Positions 17,655 to 28,010 of a stretch of 64,000 nucleotides of DNA are shown here, in pieces. Under the pieces are notes generated by a model that did no database searches, was not told the DNA's origin, and saw only the letters and a list, made by a program, of their open reading frames with translations. Numbering within the stretch: position 1 is the first letter of the stretch; each line of letters starts with the position of its first letter. A program made the position numbers and the translations under genes. Where the stretch lies: the NCBI GenBank assembly GCA_008123405.1, contig VSSA01000021.1, positions 1-64,000 on the forward strand. The letters run 5' to 3'. Source of the stretch: Nocardioides sp. BGMRC 2183 (GTDB lineage: Bacteria; Actinomycetota; Actinomycetes; Propionibacteriales; Nocardioidaceae).

Positions 17655-17877
17655 CTCTGATGGCGCGAGCGTGTCGCCGCTGACCGACCCCTCCGGGTCG
17701 GTTGCGGCGCTGCTCGCTCCGGTCGCTCGTTCCTCGCTCCCTACGCTCACCTCGCCGCGAACCGCCCGGACGGCGTCGGCGGCGCCACGCTGCCGCGCGC
17801 GCAGTTGACGTTCGCTGAGATCAAGTCGCCCGGCGGCTGCGGTAACTCAACCAGCGGCAGCGAGCCTCGACACCAAG
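17655..17877. other. Intergenic region between convergent ettA and marR-like genes
   Basis: There is no credible gene in 223 bp. It holds an 8-bp stem hairpin (ACCGACCC ctcc GGGTCGGT, 17683-17702) 28 nt after the ettA stop, probably its terminator, and otherwise GC-rich sequence with no clear repeat. Confidence 0.5.
17683..17702 (+). terminator. Short hairpin after ettA
   Basis: ACCGACCC ctcc GGGTCGGT is a perfect 8-bp stem with a 4-nt loop shortly after the ettA stop. It has no U-tract. Confidence 0.45.
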
Positions 17878-18384
17878 TCAGCGCAGTTCGCGGTCGGGAT
17901 GGTCGCCGATCAGCCGGTCGGCGACCGCGTCCATGACCCGTCGGACCGCGGCGAAGTCCTCGGGGGAGGCGAGGTCGACCAGATACTCCCGCACCCCGGC
18001 CACGTGCACCGGAGCGGCCTCCCGCAGCCGCTGCCACCCCGATTCGGTCAGGCGGGCGACGACGCCACGACGATCCTCGGCGGACTCGCAGCGCTCGACC
18101 AGACCGTCCCGCTCCATCCGCGCCACGGTGTGGGTGAGCCGGCTGCGACTGTGGGCCAGGGAGTCGGCGAGCTTCGCCATCCGCAGCTGTCCGTCGGACT
18201 CCGAGAGGCGCACCAGCACCTCGTACTCGACGAGCCCCATGCCGAAGTGCCGGCGCAGATCGTCGTCGAGCCGGTCGTCGAGCAGCGTGGTCGCCAGCAG
18301 GAAGGCACGCCAAGTGCGTTGCTGCTCGGCGTCGAGCCATCGGGGTTCTGCGGACCCGGCCGGAGCGCCCTCCCTGTCGGTCAC
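17878..18384 (-). CDS. MarR family transcriptional regulator
   Basis: A 168-residue winged-helix dimer-type regulator. The DNA-binding part runs LVEYEVLVRLSESDGQLRMA, LADSLAHSRSRLTHTVARME (recognition helix) and DGLVERCESAEDRRGVVARL (wing), flanked by dimerisation helices. GTG 18384 lies 6 nt from TAGACT (18391-18396), so it is probably leaderless. The palindromic element 18402-18554 sits where the -35 region would be. The regulated genes and ligand are unknown; the adjacent GNAT gene is transcribed the same way but separated by that element. Confidence 0.85.
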   Translation of the reverse strand: MTDREGAPAGSAEPRWLDAEQQRTWRAFLLATTLLDDRLDDDLRRHFGMGLVEYEVLVRLSESDGQLRMAKLADSLAHSRSRLTHTVARMERDGLVERCESAEDRRGVVARLTESGWQRLREAAPVHVAGVREYLVDLASPEDFAAVRRVMDAVADRLIGDHPDRELR

Positions 18385-18401
18385 CGGCTCAGTCTAGTGT
18401 C

Positions 18402-18554
18402 GCGTGTCGTAAATCATTGAACGGTTGGCGCACCTGTGGCACGCGCCTCGCTGCGTTGGCCGCGCTCGGAAGACGCCCGGTATGCCGTCGCCCGGCCGCC
18501 TTGCGATGCACGCACCACCGGCACGCCAACCGTCCAAGCATTTCCGCCACACGC
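18402..18554. repeat. 153-bp palindromic intergenic element (copy D, divergent)
   Basis: Imperfect arms of about 30 bp (left 18402-18430, right 18524-18554) share a perfect ACGGTTGGCG core plus GCGTGT and AAAT blocks, and enclose about 93 bp. Its right end stops 2 bp before the stop codon of the GNAT gene (18557-18559), as do the elements at 25210 and 47831 for their neighbours. Arm sequence differs from the other copies, so membership of the same family is based on size, architecture and position. Confidence 0.5.
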
Positions 18555-18556
18555 CA

Positions 18557-19132
18557 CTAGGAGTCTCCTAGGTCGCGCCGCATCAGCACCCGGCGGTGGC
18601 CGGCGAGCACCGAGTCGGTGTCGGTGACGTAGCCGAACCCTGCGCGTTCGAAGTTCGCCCGCAGACCCGGATACGCCATGGTCTGGTCGACCTTGGCGCC
18701 ACCATTGTCGAGCGGGTAGGCCTCCACGGCAGGCGCGCCCCGGTCACGGGCGAAGTCGGTGGCGCCGGTGATCAGCCGGTGGGAGATCCCAAGCCTTCGA
18801 TGTCCGGGACGCACCCGGATGCACCACAGGGACCAGACCGGCAGGTCGTCCACGTGCGGGATCTTCCGGTTGCGCGCAAAAGTGGTGTCGGCCCGTGGCG
18901 CCACCGCCGCCCATCCGACGGGCTCGTCGCCGTCGTAGGCCAGGACGCCCAGCGGACCGTCGGCGAGCAGCCCCGCGACGTACTCACCGCGCTCGGCGCC
19001 ACGCAGGCTGTTGTTGAGCCGGGAGTCGACGCGATAGCTCAGGCACCAGCAGACATTGGCGTCGGGGCGCTTCGGCCCGACCAGCGCCCGGATGTCGTCG
19101 AAAACCACGGCGGGCCGCACCTCGATGCTCAC
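18557..19132 (-). CDS. GNAT family N-acetyltransferase
   Basis: A 191-residue acetyltransferase. VWSLWCIRVRPGHRRLGISH carries the beta-4 strand and acetyl-CoA pyrophosphate loop (RRLGIS), followed by GAPAVEAYPLDN and FERAGFGYVTDTDSVLAGHR at the C-terminus. An early NVCWCLSY segment is typical of a subgroup of actinobacterial GNATs. Acceptor unknown. The stop codon directly abuts the palindromic element, which may serve as its 3' end. Confidence 0.82.
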   Translation of the reverse strand: MSIEVRPAVVFDDIRALVGPKRPDANVCWCLSYRVDSRLNNSLRGAERGEYVAGLLADGPLGVLAYDGDEPVGWAAVAPRADTTFARNRKIPHVDDLPVWSLWCIRVRPGHRRLGISHRLITGATDFARDRGAPAVEAYPLDNGGAKVDQTMAYPGLRANFERAGFGYVTDTDSVLAGHRRVLMRRDLGDS

Positions 19133-19184
19133 AAGAGCTCAAGGTACGGCCCATCGCCGACAGTGGTCGGCCACGGTGATCAGC

Positions 19185-20399
19185 TCAGCTGAGGCGCTCC
19201 AGGATCAGCGCCATGCCCTGGCCGCCACCCACGCACATGGTGATCAGGCCGGTGGACTTGTCGTGCCAGTCCAGGCTGTTCAGCATCGTGTTCTGCAACC
19301 GGGCACCGGTCATGCCGAACGGGTGGCCGACAGCGATCGCGCCGCCGTTGACGTTCAGCTTGTCCAGGTCGATGCCCAGGTCCTGCGCCGAGGGCAGCAC
19401 CTGGGCGGCGAACGCCTCGTTGATCTCGACCAGGTCGATGTCGTCGATCGTCATGCCGGCGTACTTCAGCGCGTTGCGGGTGGCCTCGACCGGACCCAGG
19501 CCCATGATCTCGGGGGAGAGGCCCGAGACGCCGGTGGAGACGATCCGCGCCAGCGGGGTCAGCCCGAGCTCGGCGGCCCGGGTGTCGGACATGATGACCA
19601 CCGCGGCGGCGCCGTCGTTGAGCGGGCAGCAGTTCGCTGCGGTGACCACGCCGTCGGGGCGGAAGACGGGCTTGAGGTCCTTCACCGCGTCGTAGGTGAC
19701 CCCGGCCCGCGGGCCGTCGTCGGCAGAGACCACGGTGCCGTCGGGGGTGGTGACCGGGGTGATCTCGCGGGCCCAGAAGCCGTCTGCGATGGCCTTCTCG
19801 GCGAGGTTCTGGGAGCGGACGCCGAAGTGGTCCAGGTCCTCGCGCTTGAGGCCGCGCATCCGCGCGACGTTCTCGGCGGTCTGGCCCATCGCGATGTAGA
19901 TGTCGGGGAGCAGGCCGTCCTCGCGCGGGTCGTGCCAGTCCTGCCCGCCCTTCGCGTACTCCTCGGTGCGCGTCTGAGCGTCGGCGAAGAGCGGGTTCTT
20001 GGTGTTCGGGATGTGGTCGGAGGTGCCGAACTGGAAGCGCGAGACGGTCTCCACGCCACCGGCGATGAAGGTGTCGCCCTCACCGGCCTTGATCGCGTGG
20101 AAGGCCATCCGGGTCGACTGCACCGACGAGGCGCAGTAGCGGGTCACCGTGGTGCCGGGGATCTCGTGACCCATCAGGGTGGTGACCACGCGGGCCATGT
20201 TGTTGCCCATCTCGCCGCCGGGCAGACCGCAGCCGAGGATGAAGTCGTTGATCTCCGCGGGGTCCAAGCCGGGCACCTTCTCCAGGGCGGCGTTGGCGAT
20301 GAAGGCGGCCAGGTCGTCGGGCCGGAAGTCCTTGAGCGAGCCCTTGTTGGCGCGCCCGATGGGGGTGCGGGCGGCGGAAACGATGACTGCTTCGGGCAT
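19185..20399 (-). CDS. Acetyl-CoA acetyltransferase (thiolase)
   Basis: A 404-residue thiolase. The nucleophile is Cys89 in TRYCASSVQ, the general base His359 is in GHPFGMTGAR, and the second cysteine Cys389 is in CVGGGQGM; the NEAFA motif (EINEAFAAQV) is also present. It catalyses thiolytic cleavage of 3-ketoacyl-CoA or the reverse condensation. Chain-length preference is not readable. ATG 20399 has GGAG upstream. It is divergent from the thioesterase, and a weak KstR-like site lies in the shared region, suggesting a fatty acid or steroid-type catabolic setting together with the enoyl-CoA hydratase. Confidence 0.9.
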   Translation of the reverse strand: MPEAVIVSAARTPIGRANKGSLKDFRPDDLAAFIANAALEKVPGLDPAEINDFILGCGLPGGEMGNNMARVVTTLMGHEIPGTTVTRYCASSVQSTRMAFHAIKAGEGDTFIAGGVETVSRFQFGTSDHIPNTKNPLFADAQTRTEEYAKGGQDWHDPREDGLLPDIYIAMGQTAENVARMRGLKREDLDHFGVRSQNLAEKAIADGFWAREITPVTTPDGTVVSADDGPRAGVTYDAVKDLKPVFRPDGVVTAANCCPLNDGAAAVVIMSDTRAAELGLTPLARIVSTGVSGLSPEIMGLGPVEATRNALKYAGMTIDDIDLVEINEAFAAQVLPSAQDLGIDLDKLNVNGGAIAVGHPFGMTGARLQNTMLNSLDWHDKSTGLITMCVGGGQGMALILERLS

Positions 20400-20495
20400 G
20401 CGGCTACTCCGTTGATCGTCGGGGGGTTTGCTGCTCGCAGGTGCCGATCCGGATGGTCCTGGTCGACACCTGTGACCCGGTCAGTGTCGCATTAG

Positions 20496-20509
20496 TGGAA
20501 CGTGTTGCG
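20496..20509. promoter_or_regulatory. Weak KstR-like half-palindrome upstream of the thiolase gene
   Basis: TGGAACGTGTTGCG keeps the AAC-NN-GTT core of the TNNAACNNGTTNNA consensus but fails its last base. It lies about 100 bp before the thiolase start. It is listed because a perfect match precedes the nearby enoyl-CoA hydratase gene. Confidence 0.25.
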
Positions 20510-20563
20510 GTGTGAGGTCTCGCTCACGCCGCCCGACGACGCGGACCTGACTGATCTGACACG

Positions 20564-21463
20564 ATGCTGACCGTGCGCCATCGTTATGCCTGCCCCCTGC
20601 GCTGGGGTGACATGGATCTTCTCGGTCACGTCAACAACGTCCGGTATGTCGACTACCTCCAGGAGGCGCGCGGGTCGCTGCTCCAGGAGCTCCAGGGCGC
20701 TCGTCGGCGGGTCGGTCCGGGTGAGGACCTGGTCGAGGGGATCGTGGTGGTGCGGCACGAGGTGACTTACCTCCGCCCACTGCACTATGGCCGGACACCG
20801 GTGCTGATCGAGGTCTGGGTGACCCGGATCCGCTCGGCGAGCTTCACCTTGGGCTACGAGGTCTTTCAGGAGGACGACGCCGGCCGACGCACCCTCTTCC
20901 TGCGGGCGACGACGGTGCTTGCGCCGTACCGGTTCGACACCGAGCGGCCACGGCGGCTCAGCGCCGAGGAGCGGGCCGGGCTGGAGCGCTATCTCGAGGC
21001 GCCCGCGGCCCTCTCGCCGCGTCCGGTGCCGGTGCGGGTCCGCCCGACCCCGGAGCGGCACACCCCGCTGCACATCCGCTTCTCCGACGTCGACGCGTAT
21101 CGGCATGTCAACAACGTCGTCTACTTCGAGTACTTCCAGGAGGCTCGGATCCGGCTGATCGCCGACCTCGCGGCCAGCCTGGACTCCGCCCCACCGATGC
21201 GGGTGGTGGTGGCTCAGACCGACGTGGACTACCACGAGGCACTGGTGCTGCACCCCGAGCCGTACGACTGCTGGACCCGGATCGCGGCGGTCGGGTCGAG
21301 CTCGCTGACCCTGGAGTCGACGATCACCGCGCCCGGCGAACCGGAGCGGGTGATGGCGCGGGCCCGCGTGGTGCTGGTCTTCTTCGACCCCGAGACCGAG
21401 CGCTCCGCGATACCGCCGGACGCCTATCGAGTTGCCCTGACGGCCCAGGTCAGCGACGACTGA
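20564..21463 (+). CDS. Acyl-CoA thioesterase with two hotdog domains
   Basis: A 299-residue protein with two 4-hydroxybenzoyl-CoA-thioesterase-like hotdog domains. Domain 1 has RWGDMDLLGHVNNVRYVDYL (about 12-32) and domain 2 has FSDVDAYRHVNNVVYFEYF (about 173-192); in each the aspartate is the expected catalytic residue. The duplication within one chain replaces the usual homodimer. It hydrolyses an acyl-CoA, chain unknown. ATG 20564 is the first good start. Its end overlaps the convergent enoyl-CoA hydratase by 14 bp. Confidence 0.85.
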   Translation: MLTVRHRYACPLRWGDMDLLGHVNNVRYVDYLQEARGSLLQELQGARRRVGPGEDLVEGIVVVRHEVTYLRPLHYGRTPVLIEVWVTRIRSASFTLGYEVFQEDDAGRRTLFLRATTVLAPYRFDTERPRRLSAEERAGLERYLEAPAALSPRPVPVRVRPTPERHTPLHIRFSDVDAYRHVNNVVYFEYFQEARIRLIADLAASLDSAPPMRVVVAQTDVDYHEALVLHPEPYDCWTRIAAVGSSSLTLESTITAPGEPERVMARARVVLVFFDPETERSAIPPDAYRVALTAQVSDD

Positions 21464-22199
21464 AGGCGGCCAGCGCCTCCAGGTTGGCCGGGCCGCCCAT
21501 CAGTGCGGCGAAGGCGGTGTTCTCCCGCTCCCGGGCTGCTGCGACGGCGGCGCGGTGCGGCGCGGTCATCGTCTCCTTGACCGCGATCAGCGAGACGATC
21601 GGCCGGGCGGCCAGCACCTCCGCATGCCGCCGCGCCTCCTCGAGCAGCTCCTCATCGGCGCAGACCCGCCACACCAGGCCCATCTCTTGGGCCTCCGGTG
21701 CGGAGATCCACTCCGAGGAGAGCAGGGCCCAGGCCGCGTTCTGCCTGCCCACCAACTGCGGAAACAGGTACGACGACGCGGCCTCCGGCGCCACTCCGAG
21801 CGAGGTGAACGGGCACTTCAACCGCGCCGTCGCAGCCATGAACGACAGGTCGGCGAAGCCCAAGATGGTGGCGCCGATCCCGAGCCCGATCCCATTGACG
21901 GCGATCACCAGCGGCTTCGGGAAGGCGACCAGGGCGTCGATCAGTCCGACGAATCCGTGCGCGCCCCGTTGGAACTCCGGGTCGGTGGCGATCTGGTGCA
22001 TCTCGGTCAGGTCGGTCCCGGCGGAGAACGCGCGGCCGTTGCCGGTCAGCAGCACCACCGCGACGTCCTCGTCCTCGGCGGCTGCCAGCAGCGCCTCCGC
22101 GGTCGCGTCGTAGAGCTCCTCGTTGAAGGCGTTGAGCGCCTCGGGACGGTCGAGGGTGAGGGTGCGGACCCGGTGGCTGTCGCTGACGGTGAGGACCAT
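21450..22199 (-). CDS. Enoyl-CoA hydratase/isomerase family protein
   Basis: A 249-residue crotonase-fold protein. The oxyanion-hole strands are GNGRAFSAGTDLTEM and NGIGLGIGATILGFADLSFM, followed by LKCPFTSLGVAPEAASSYLF with an acidic residue at a usual catalytic position. Trimer-forming C-terminal helices follow. It would hydrate 2-enoyl-CoA in beta-oxidation or a related ring-degradation step. ATG 22199 lies 6 nt from a TAGGCT -10 box (22206-22211), and a large KstR-like double palindrome is immediately upstream, so repression by a TetR-family lipid regulator is likely. Confidence 0.85.
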   Translation of the reverse strand: MVLTVSDSHRVRTLTLDRPEALNAFNEELYDATAEALLAAAEDEDVAVVLLTGNGRAFSAGTDLTEMHQIATDPEFQRGAHGFVGLIDALVAFPKPLVIAVNGIGLGIGATILGFADLSFMAATARLKCPFTSLGVAPEAASSYLFPQLVGRQNAAWALLSSEWISAPEAQEMGLVWRVCADEELLEEARRHAEVLAARPIVSLIAVKETMTAPHRAAVAAARERENTAFAALMGGPANLEALAAFSRR

Positions 22200-22211
22200 G
22201 GCGGCAGCCTA

Positions 22212-22245
22212 GCCAGTGTTCTAGAACCTGTTCTAGAACACTGGC
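22212..22245. promoter_or_regulatory. KstR-like double operator before the enoyl-CoA hydratase gene
   Basis: GCCAGTGTTCTAGAAC and its exact complement are separated by CT, a 34-bp perfect inverted repeat containing two GTTCTAGAAC palindromes. The centre TAGAACCTGTTCTA (22222-22235) matches the published mycobacterial KstR consensus TNNAACNNGTTNNA fully. It directly abuts the TAGGCT -10 box (22206-22211) of the leaderless enoyl-CoA hydratase gene. The regulator is not encoded in this window. Confidence 0.65.
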
Positions 22246-22254
22246 GGGGAGGTC

Positions 22255-22647
22255 TCAGCCAGGGGTGTTGATCATGAAGTTCGCGGCGTGGGTCACGTAG
22301 GCCCAGAAACGCTCGTCCTGTTCCGGGGTGAGGTCGGCGGCGTCCAGCCCGGCGCGGAAGTGGGTCAGCCAGCGGTCCCGTGCGTCGGTGTCCACCGCGA
22401 ACGGTGCGTGCCGCATCCGCAGCCGGGGGTGGCCGCGCTGCTCGGAATACGTGGTCGGCCCGCCCCAGTACTGCACCAGGAAGTGCAAGAAGCGCTCCTC
22501 GGCGGGGCCGAGATCCGCCTCGGGGTACATCGGGCGCAGCACCTCATCGCCTGCCACGCCCTGGTAGAACCGCGCCACGATGGTGCGGAACGTCTCGAAC
22601 CCGCCGATCTCCTCGTAGAAGGTGGTGGGCTGCTGCTGCTCGGTCAC
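22255..22647 (-). CDS. glbO: Group II truncated haemoglobin
   Basis: A 130-residue trHbO-type globin. FYEEIGGFETFRTIVARFYQ opens the B helix region, the CD/E region has EERFLHFLVQYWGGPTTYSE with the conserved tryptophan, and RLRMRHAPFAVDTDARDRWL contains the proximal F8 histidine. It binds haem and O2/NO; oxygen delivery or peroxide/NO handling is the usual suggestion. GTG 22647 begins MTEQQQ. The gene follows the MscS-type gene by 7 bp on the same strand, likely one transcript. In M. tuberculosis glbO also lies near pepN. Confidence 0.9.
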   Translation of the reverse strand: MTEQQQPTTFYEEIGGFETFRTIVARFYQGVAGDEVLRPMYPEADLGPAEERFLHFLVQYWGGPTTYSEQRGHPRLRMRHAPFAVDTDARDRWLTHFRAGLDAADLTPEQDERFWAYVTHAANFMINTPG

Positions 22648-22654
22648 GCCACCA

Positions 22655-23695
22655 TCATCCCTGGTCGGTGGTCGGCCGCGACCCGGCGGCCTCTGCCGCC
22701 TCTGCCGCCTCATCGGCCTCGGCCTGGTCGGTCTGCGCCTGCTTCTCCTCGCGGTGCCAGACCACGCGCTGTGCGAACGGGATCTCGATGCCCTCGTAGT
22801 CGAAGCGGGCCTTGATCCGCTGCCGCAGCGAACGGGCGACCGCCCACTGTTGCAGCGGTGCGGTCTTGACCAGGACCCGCAGCGTGACGGAGTCGGGGGC
22901 GAGGTTCTCCACACCGGTGACCTCGGGCTCCTCGATCACGACGCCGTCGAAATCTTCGTCCTGCCACACGTCGTGCGCGATCTCGCGCAGCACCTGCTGC
23001 ACCCGGGCCAGGTCCTCGCCGTACCCGACGCCGACGTCGACAACAGCGCGCGCCCAGTTCTGGGACTGGTTGCCCACCCGCAGGATCTCGCCGTTCGGCA
23101 CGTACCAGACGGTGCCGTCCAGCGCGCGCAGCCGCGTCATCCGCAGAGTCACCGCCTCGACCGTCCCGGACGCCTCGCCCAGATCGACGACGTCGCCCAC
23201 GCCGTACTGGTCCTCGATGAAGATGAACGTCCCCGACACGAAGTCCTTGACCAGCGACTGCGCGCCGAAGGAGAGCGCGAGTCCGATGATGCCGGCACTG
23301 GCGATGATCGGGGCCACGTTCACGCCCAGTTGGCTGAGCATCATGGTGAGGATGATGACGACGACCAGACCGGTGATGATCGACTTGAAGACACCGGCCA
23401 TCGTCGCCGCGCGTTGCTTGCGCCGGGTGGCGTTGACGACGTCGATCCGGTCCGGGAGCACCCCGCGCTCGGCGCGCTTGGCGAGCCGGTCCACCACCCG
23501 GTGCAGCGCCCATCGCAGCACGACGCCGAGCAGCAGCAGCCCGAGGATCGCCAGCGGCATCCCGATCAACACGTCGGACCACTCGGCCAACCGCTCGTTG
23601 TCGGTCGTGTCCAGCACGAAGTTGCAGATCCATTCGTCGTCCTCACAGACCGAGGCCAACGGGATGATGTCCGGGTTCGACGCCACCAACGACAT
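22655..23695 (-). CDS. Mechanosensitive ion channel, MscS family
   Basis: A 346-residue protein. Membrane helices lie near residues 42-62, 102-122 and the pore-lining TM3 at about 126-150 (PIIASAGIIGLALSFGAQSLV), followed by the MscS beta domain (VSGTFIFIEDQYGVGDVVDL) and alpha/beta domain. The tail is Ala/Glu-rich. It releases solutes on hypo-osmotic shock. ATG 23695 gives the expected three-helix topology; no start with better support lies upstream. It precedes glbO and is divergent from a small exported protein. Confidence 0.88.
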   Translation of the reverse strand: MSLVASNPDIIPLASVCEDDEWICNFVLDTTDNERLAEWSDVLIGMPLAILGLLLLGVVLRWALHRVVDRLAKRAERGVLPDRIDVVNATRRKQRAATMAGVFKSIITGLVVVIILTMMLSQLGVNVAPIIASAGIIGLALSFGAQSLVKDFVSGTFIFIEDQYGVGDVVDLGEASGTVEAVTLRMTRLRALDGTVWYVPNGEILRVGNQSQNWARAVVDVGVGYGEDLARVQQVLREIAHDVWQDEDFDGVVIEEPEVTGVENLAPDSVTLRVLVKTAPLQQWAVARSLRQRIKARFDYEGIEIPFAQRVVWHREEKQAQTDQAEADEAAEAAEAAGSRPTTDQG

Positions 23696-23782
23696 CAGGC
23701 CAGTGAAGCAGACCGGCGTCGGCGACCTCCAAGAGGTCGGGCGAGGTGCGAGCGCGAGGAGCAGTGCCGATACGATGACCCC

Positions 23783-24151
23783 GTGATCAGCACTGCCGTA
23801 CGCCGCTGCGCCACCGCCGTCCTCTCGCTCGCGACGCTCGTGGGGGTGAGCGTGCTGCTCGCCGGCCCGGCCGCTGCCGACACCCCGATGCCCAAGCCGG
23901 GCGGCTGGGAGGAGAACTCGGAGACCGACCCGGTCCAGTGGCTGTTGCTCTTCGTCGGCGTCCCGCTGCTGCTGATGCTGGTGATCACCGCGCTCTACGT
24001 CGGCCCGCCGCTGGCGCGCGGGGAGAAGCTCAACCCGGCCAAGCAGGAGCCGGACCAGCAGTGGATCGGCGGACCGCGCAAGTCCGCCGGCGAGCTGGCC
24101 GCCCCCGACGGTGAGGACTCCAAGGCCGGCGGCGCCGGTGGCACCTGGTAG
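23783..24151 (+). CDS. Small exported membrane protein, uncharacterised
   Basis: A 122-residue protein with a signal peptide (about 1-32, cleavage after PAAADT-like AxA), a short extracytoplasmic loop, one membrane helix (about 52-74, LLLFVGVPLLLMLVITALYV) and an Asp/Gly-rich cytoplasmic tail. I do not recognise a functional family. GTG 23783 has TACGAT (23771-23776) 6 nt upstream, so the mRNA is probably leaderless. The DUF5130-like gene follows 27 bp downstream and is likely co-expressed. Confidence 0.7.
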   Translation: MISTAVRRCATAVLSLATLVGVSVLLAGPAAADTPMPKPGGWEENSETDPVQWLLLFVGVPLLLMLVITALYVGPPLARGEKLNPAKQEPDQQWIGGPRKSAGELAAPDGEDSKAGGAGGTW

Positions 24152-24178
24152 TCGAGAGCAGAGACGACGGGGGACTCC

Positions 24179-24532
24179 ATGACGTTCTTGACTCCGGCGC
24201 AGCAGACCGAGCTGGACATCGCGATCCGGGAGGCCGAGCAGGCCTGCCGGGCCGAGATCTCGATCTACATCGGCGACGTCGACGGCGACCCGCGCGACTT
24301 CGCCACCAGCCTGCACAACACGCTGGTGCTCCCGGCGCGCAGCATCCTGGTGATGGTCGACCCGAAGCGACGCATCGTCGAGATCGTCACCGGTGGCCAC
24401 GTCCGCCAGACGCTGACCGACGAGGAGTCCGCGGACGCGGTGGAGAAGATGACCGCGGAGTTCGCGGCCGGAGACCTCGCCGGTGGCCTCACCCGGGGCG
24501 TGCGGCTCCTCGGAGAGCACGCACTCGACTGA
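24179..24532 (+). CDS. DUF5130 / TPM-like domain protein
   Basis: A 117-residue soluble protein, RAEISIYIGDVDGDPRDFAT then LVMVDPKRRIVEIVTGGHVR, resembling the TPM/DUF5130 fold found in actinobacteria near pepN. No signal peptide or membrane segment is present. The molecular function is not known. ATG 24179 starts MTFLTPAQQ. It is followed by a strong 18-19-bp hairpin. Confidence 0.7.
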   Translation: MTFLTPAQQTELDIAIREAEQACRAEISIYIGDVDGDPRDFATSLHNTLVLPARSILVMVDPKRRIVEIVTGGHVRQTLTDEESADAVEKMTAEFAAGDLAGGLTRGVRLLGEHALD

Positions 24533-24567
24533 GCTTGGCTGATCCGCCGGCGAGATCGTCAGGCTTA

Positions 24568-24615
24568 GAGCTTCCGCCAATAGGGCATACCGGCGGGCCC
24601 TATTGGCGGAAGCTC
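24568..24615 (+). terminator. Strong hairpin between convergent DUF5130-like and GNAT genes
   Basis: GAGCTTCCGCCAATAGGG and its exact complement form an 18-bp stem (19 with the next pair) and a 10-12-nt loop. It starts 36 nt after the DUF5130-like stop. Symmetry allows it to stop transcription from both sides. It has no U-tract. Confidence 0.7.
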
Positions 24616-24670
24616 TCAACGGCCGGGGCTGGCGGGCCGGTCCCGCCGACGACCCCGATGAGGTACGACG

Positions 24671-25126
24671 TCAGGCGGCGTCGCGGAGCATCATCACGTT
24701 GGTCTTGCCACTGTGCACCAGCTCGCCGACCGGCTTGAAGCCCTGGTCGGCGTGGAAGGCCAGTGACGTCTCGTTGGTCTCGTAGACCTCGAGACCAACC
24801 GGCACGTCGAGCGGCAGCTCGTCGTAGAGCCGGGTGCCGACGCCCTTGCGGCGGTGGTCGGGCGAGACGATGACGCGGTCCAGGTAGACGAACTCGTCGT
24901 ACCTGTCCTGGAACCAGCGGAACCGGCTCGAGTCGTAGGTGGCGCTCTGCGGGAGCGTCACCACGAACCCTGCGACATCGCCGTCGTCCTCGACGACGAG
25001 GGCCTGGTCCGACATCTTCAGCAGAAGGGCGAGAGCCTCGTGGTCGAGTGAGCCCACCGCGTGCAGCGCGCCCTGGTTGAGTTCGATCAGTTGGTCGTGG
25101 TCGTGCTGAGTGATTTCACGGATCAT
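24671..25126 (-). CDS. GNAT family N-acetyltransferase
   Basis: A 151-residue acetyltransferase: YLDRVIVSPDHRRKGVGTRL holds the acetyl-CoA loop (RRKGVG), and LEVYETNETSLAFHADQGFK is the typical C-terminal NxxxxxFH(x)xxGF segment. It resembles the small RimI/YncA-like enzymes; its acceptor is unknown. The protein fills the fold with no extra domain. ATG 25126 begins MIREITQHD. It lies on the pepN strand but is separated from pepN by the palindromic element at 25210-25369. Confidence 0.85.
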   Translation of the reverse strand: MIREITQHDHDQLIELNQGALHAVGSLDHEALALLLKMSDQALVVEDDGDVAGFVVTLPQSATYDSSRFRWFQDRYDEFVYLDRVIVSPDHRRKGVGTRLYDELPLDVPVGLEVYETNETSLAFHADQGFKPVGELVHSGKTNVMMLRDAA

Positions 25127-25209
25127 CGCTAGCGATATTACGTCAGCGCTTCCGGGGCCGGACGACCCATCTCGGCGACCGGACCCGGAAGCGTCCGTCT
25201 CGACTTAGA

Positions 25210-25369
25210 CGGTCGCGCCAGTAGGGCAATGCCTGCGACCCGTCGCCCCAGCACGCACCTGAGCACCTTCTCCTCGGTCGCCGGGCCTCCGGCCCGTCTC
25301 CCTCGTCGGCGGCACTCATGCACGTACTGGGACGACGCCTCGCGACGGCAGCCCCTACTGGCGCGACCG
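25210..25369. repeat. 160-bp palindromic intergenic element (copy C)
   Basis: Perfect 17-bp terminal arms (CGGTCGCGCCAGTAGGG at 25210-25226 and its complement at 25353-25369) enclose a core with a central GGGCCtccGGCCC hairpin at 25283-25295. That hairpin lies at the same offset as GGGCCtccGGCCC in the element at 47831. Its right end lies 1 bp before the pepN stop codon (25371-25373). Arm sequence differs from copies A and B. It could be the transcription end signal of pepN or a dispersed repeat that targets gene ends. Confidence 0.65.
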
Positions 25370-25370
25370 C

Positions 25371-27941
<2,571 letters not shown>

Positions 27942-28010
27942 GCCGGTCATCCTCGCACCGGCCCGGCAGCCGCAGGGCACCGGGAGCGTGACCACGGGAG
28001 CGCGGAGGGC

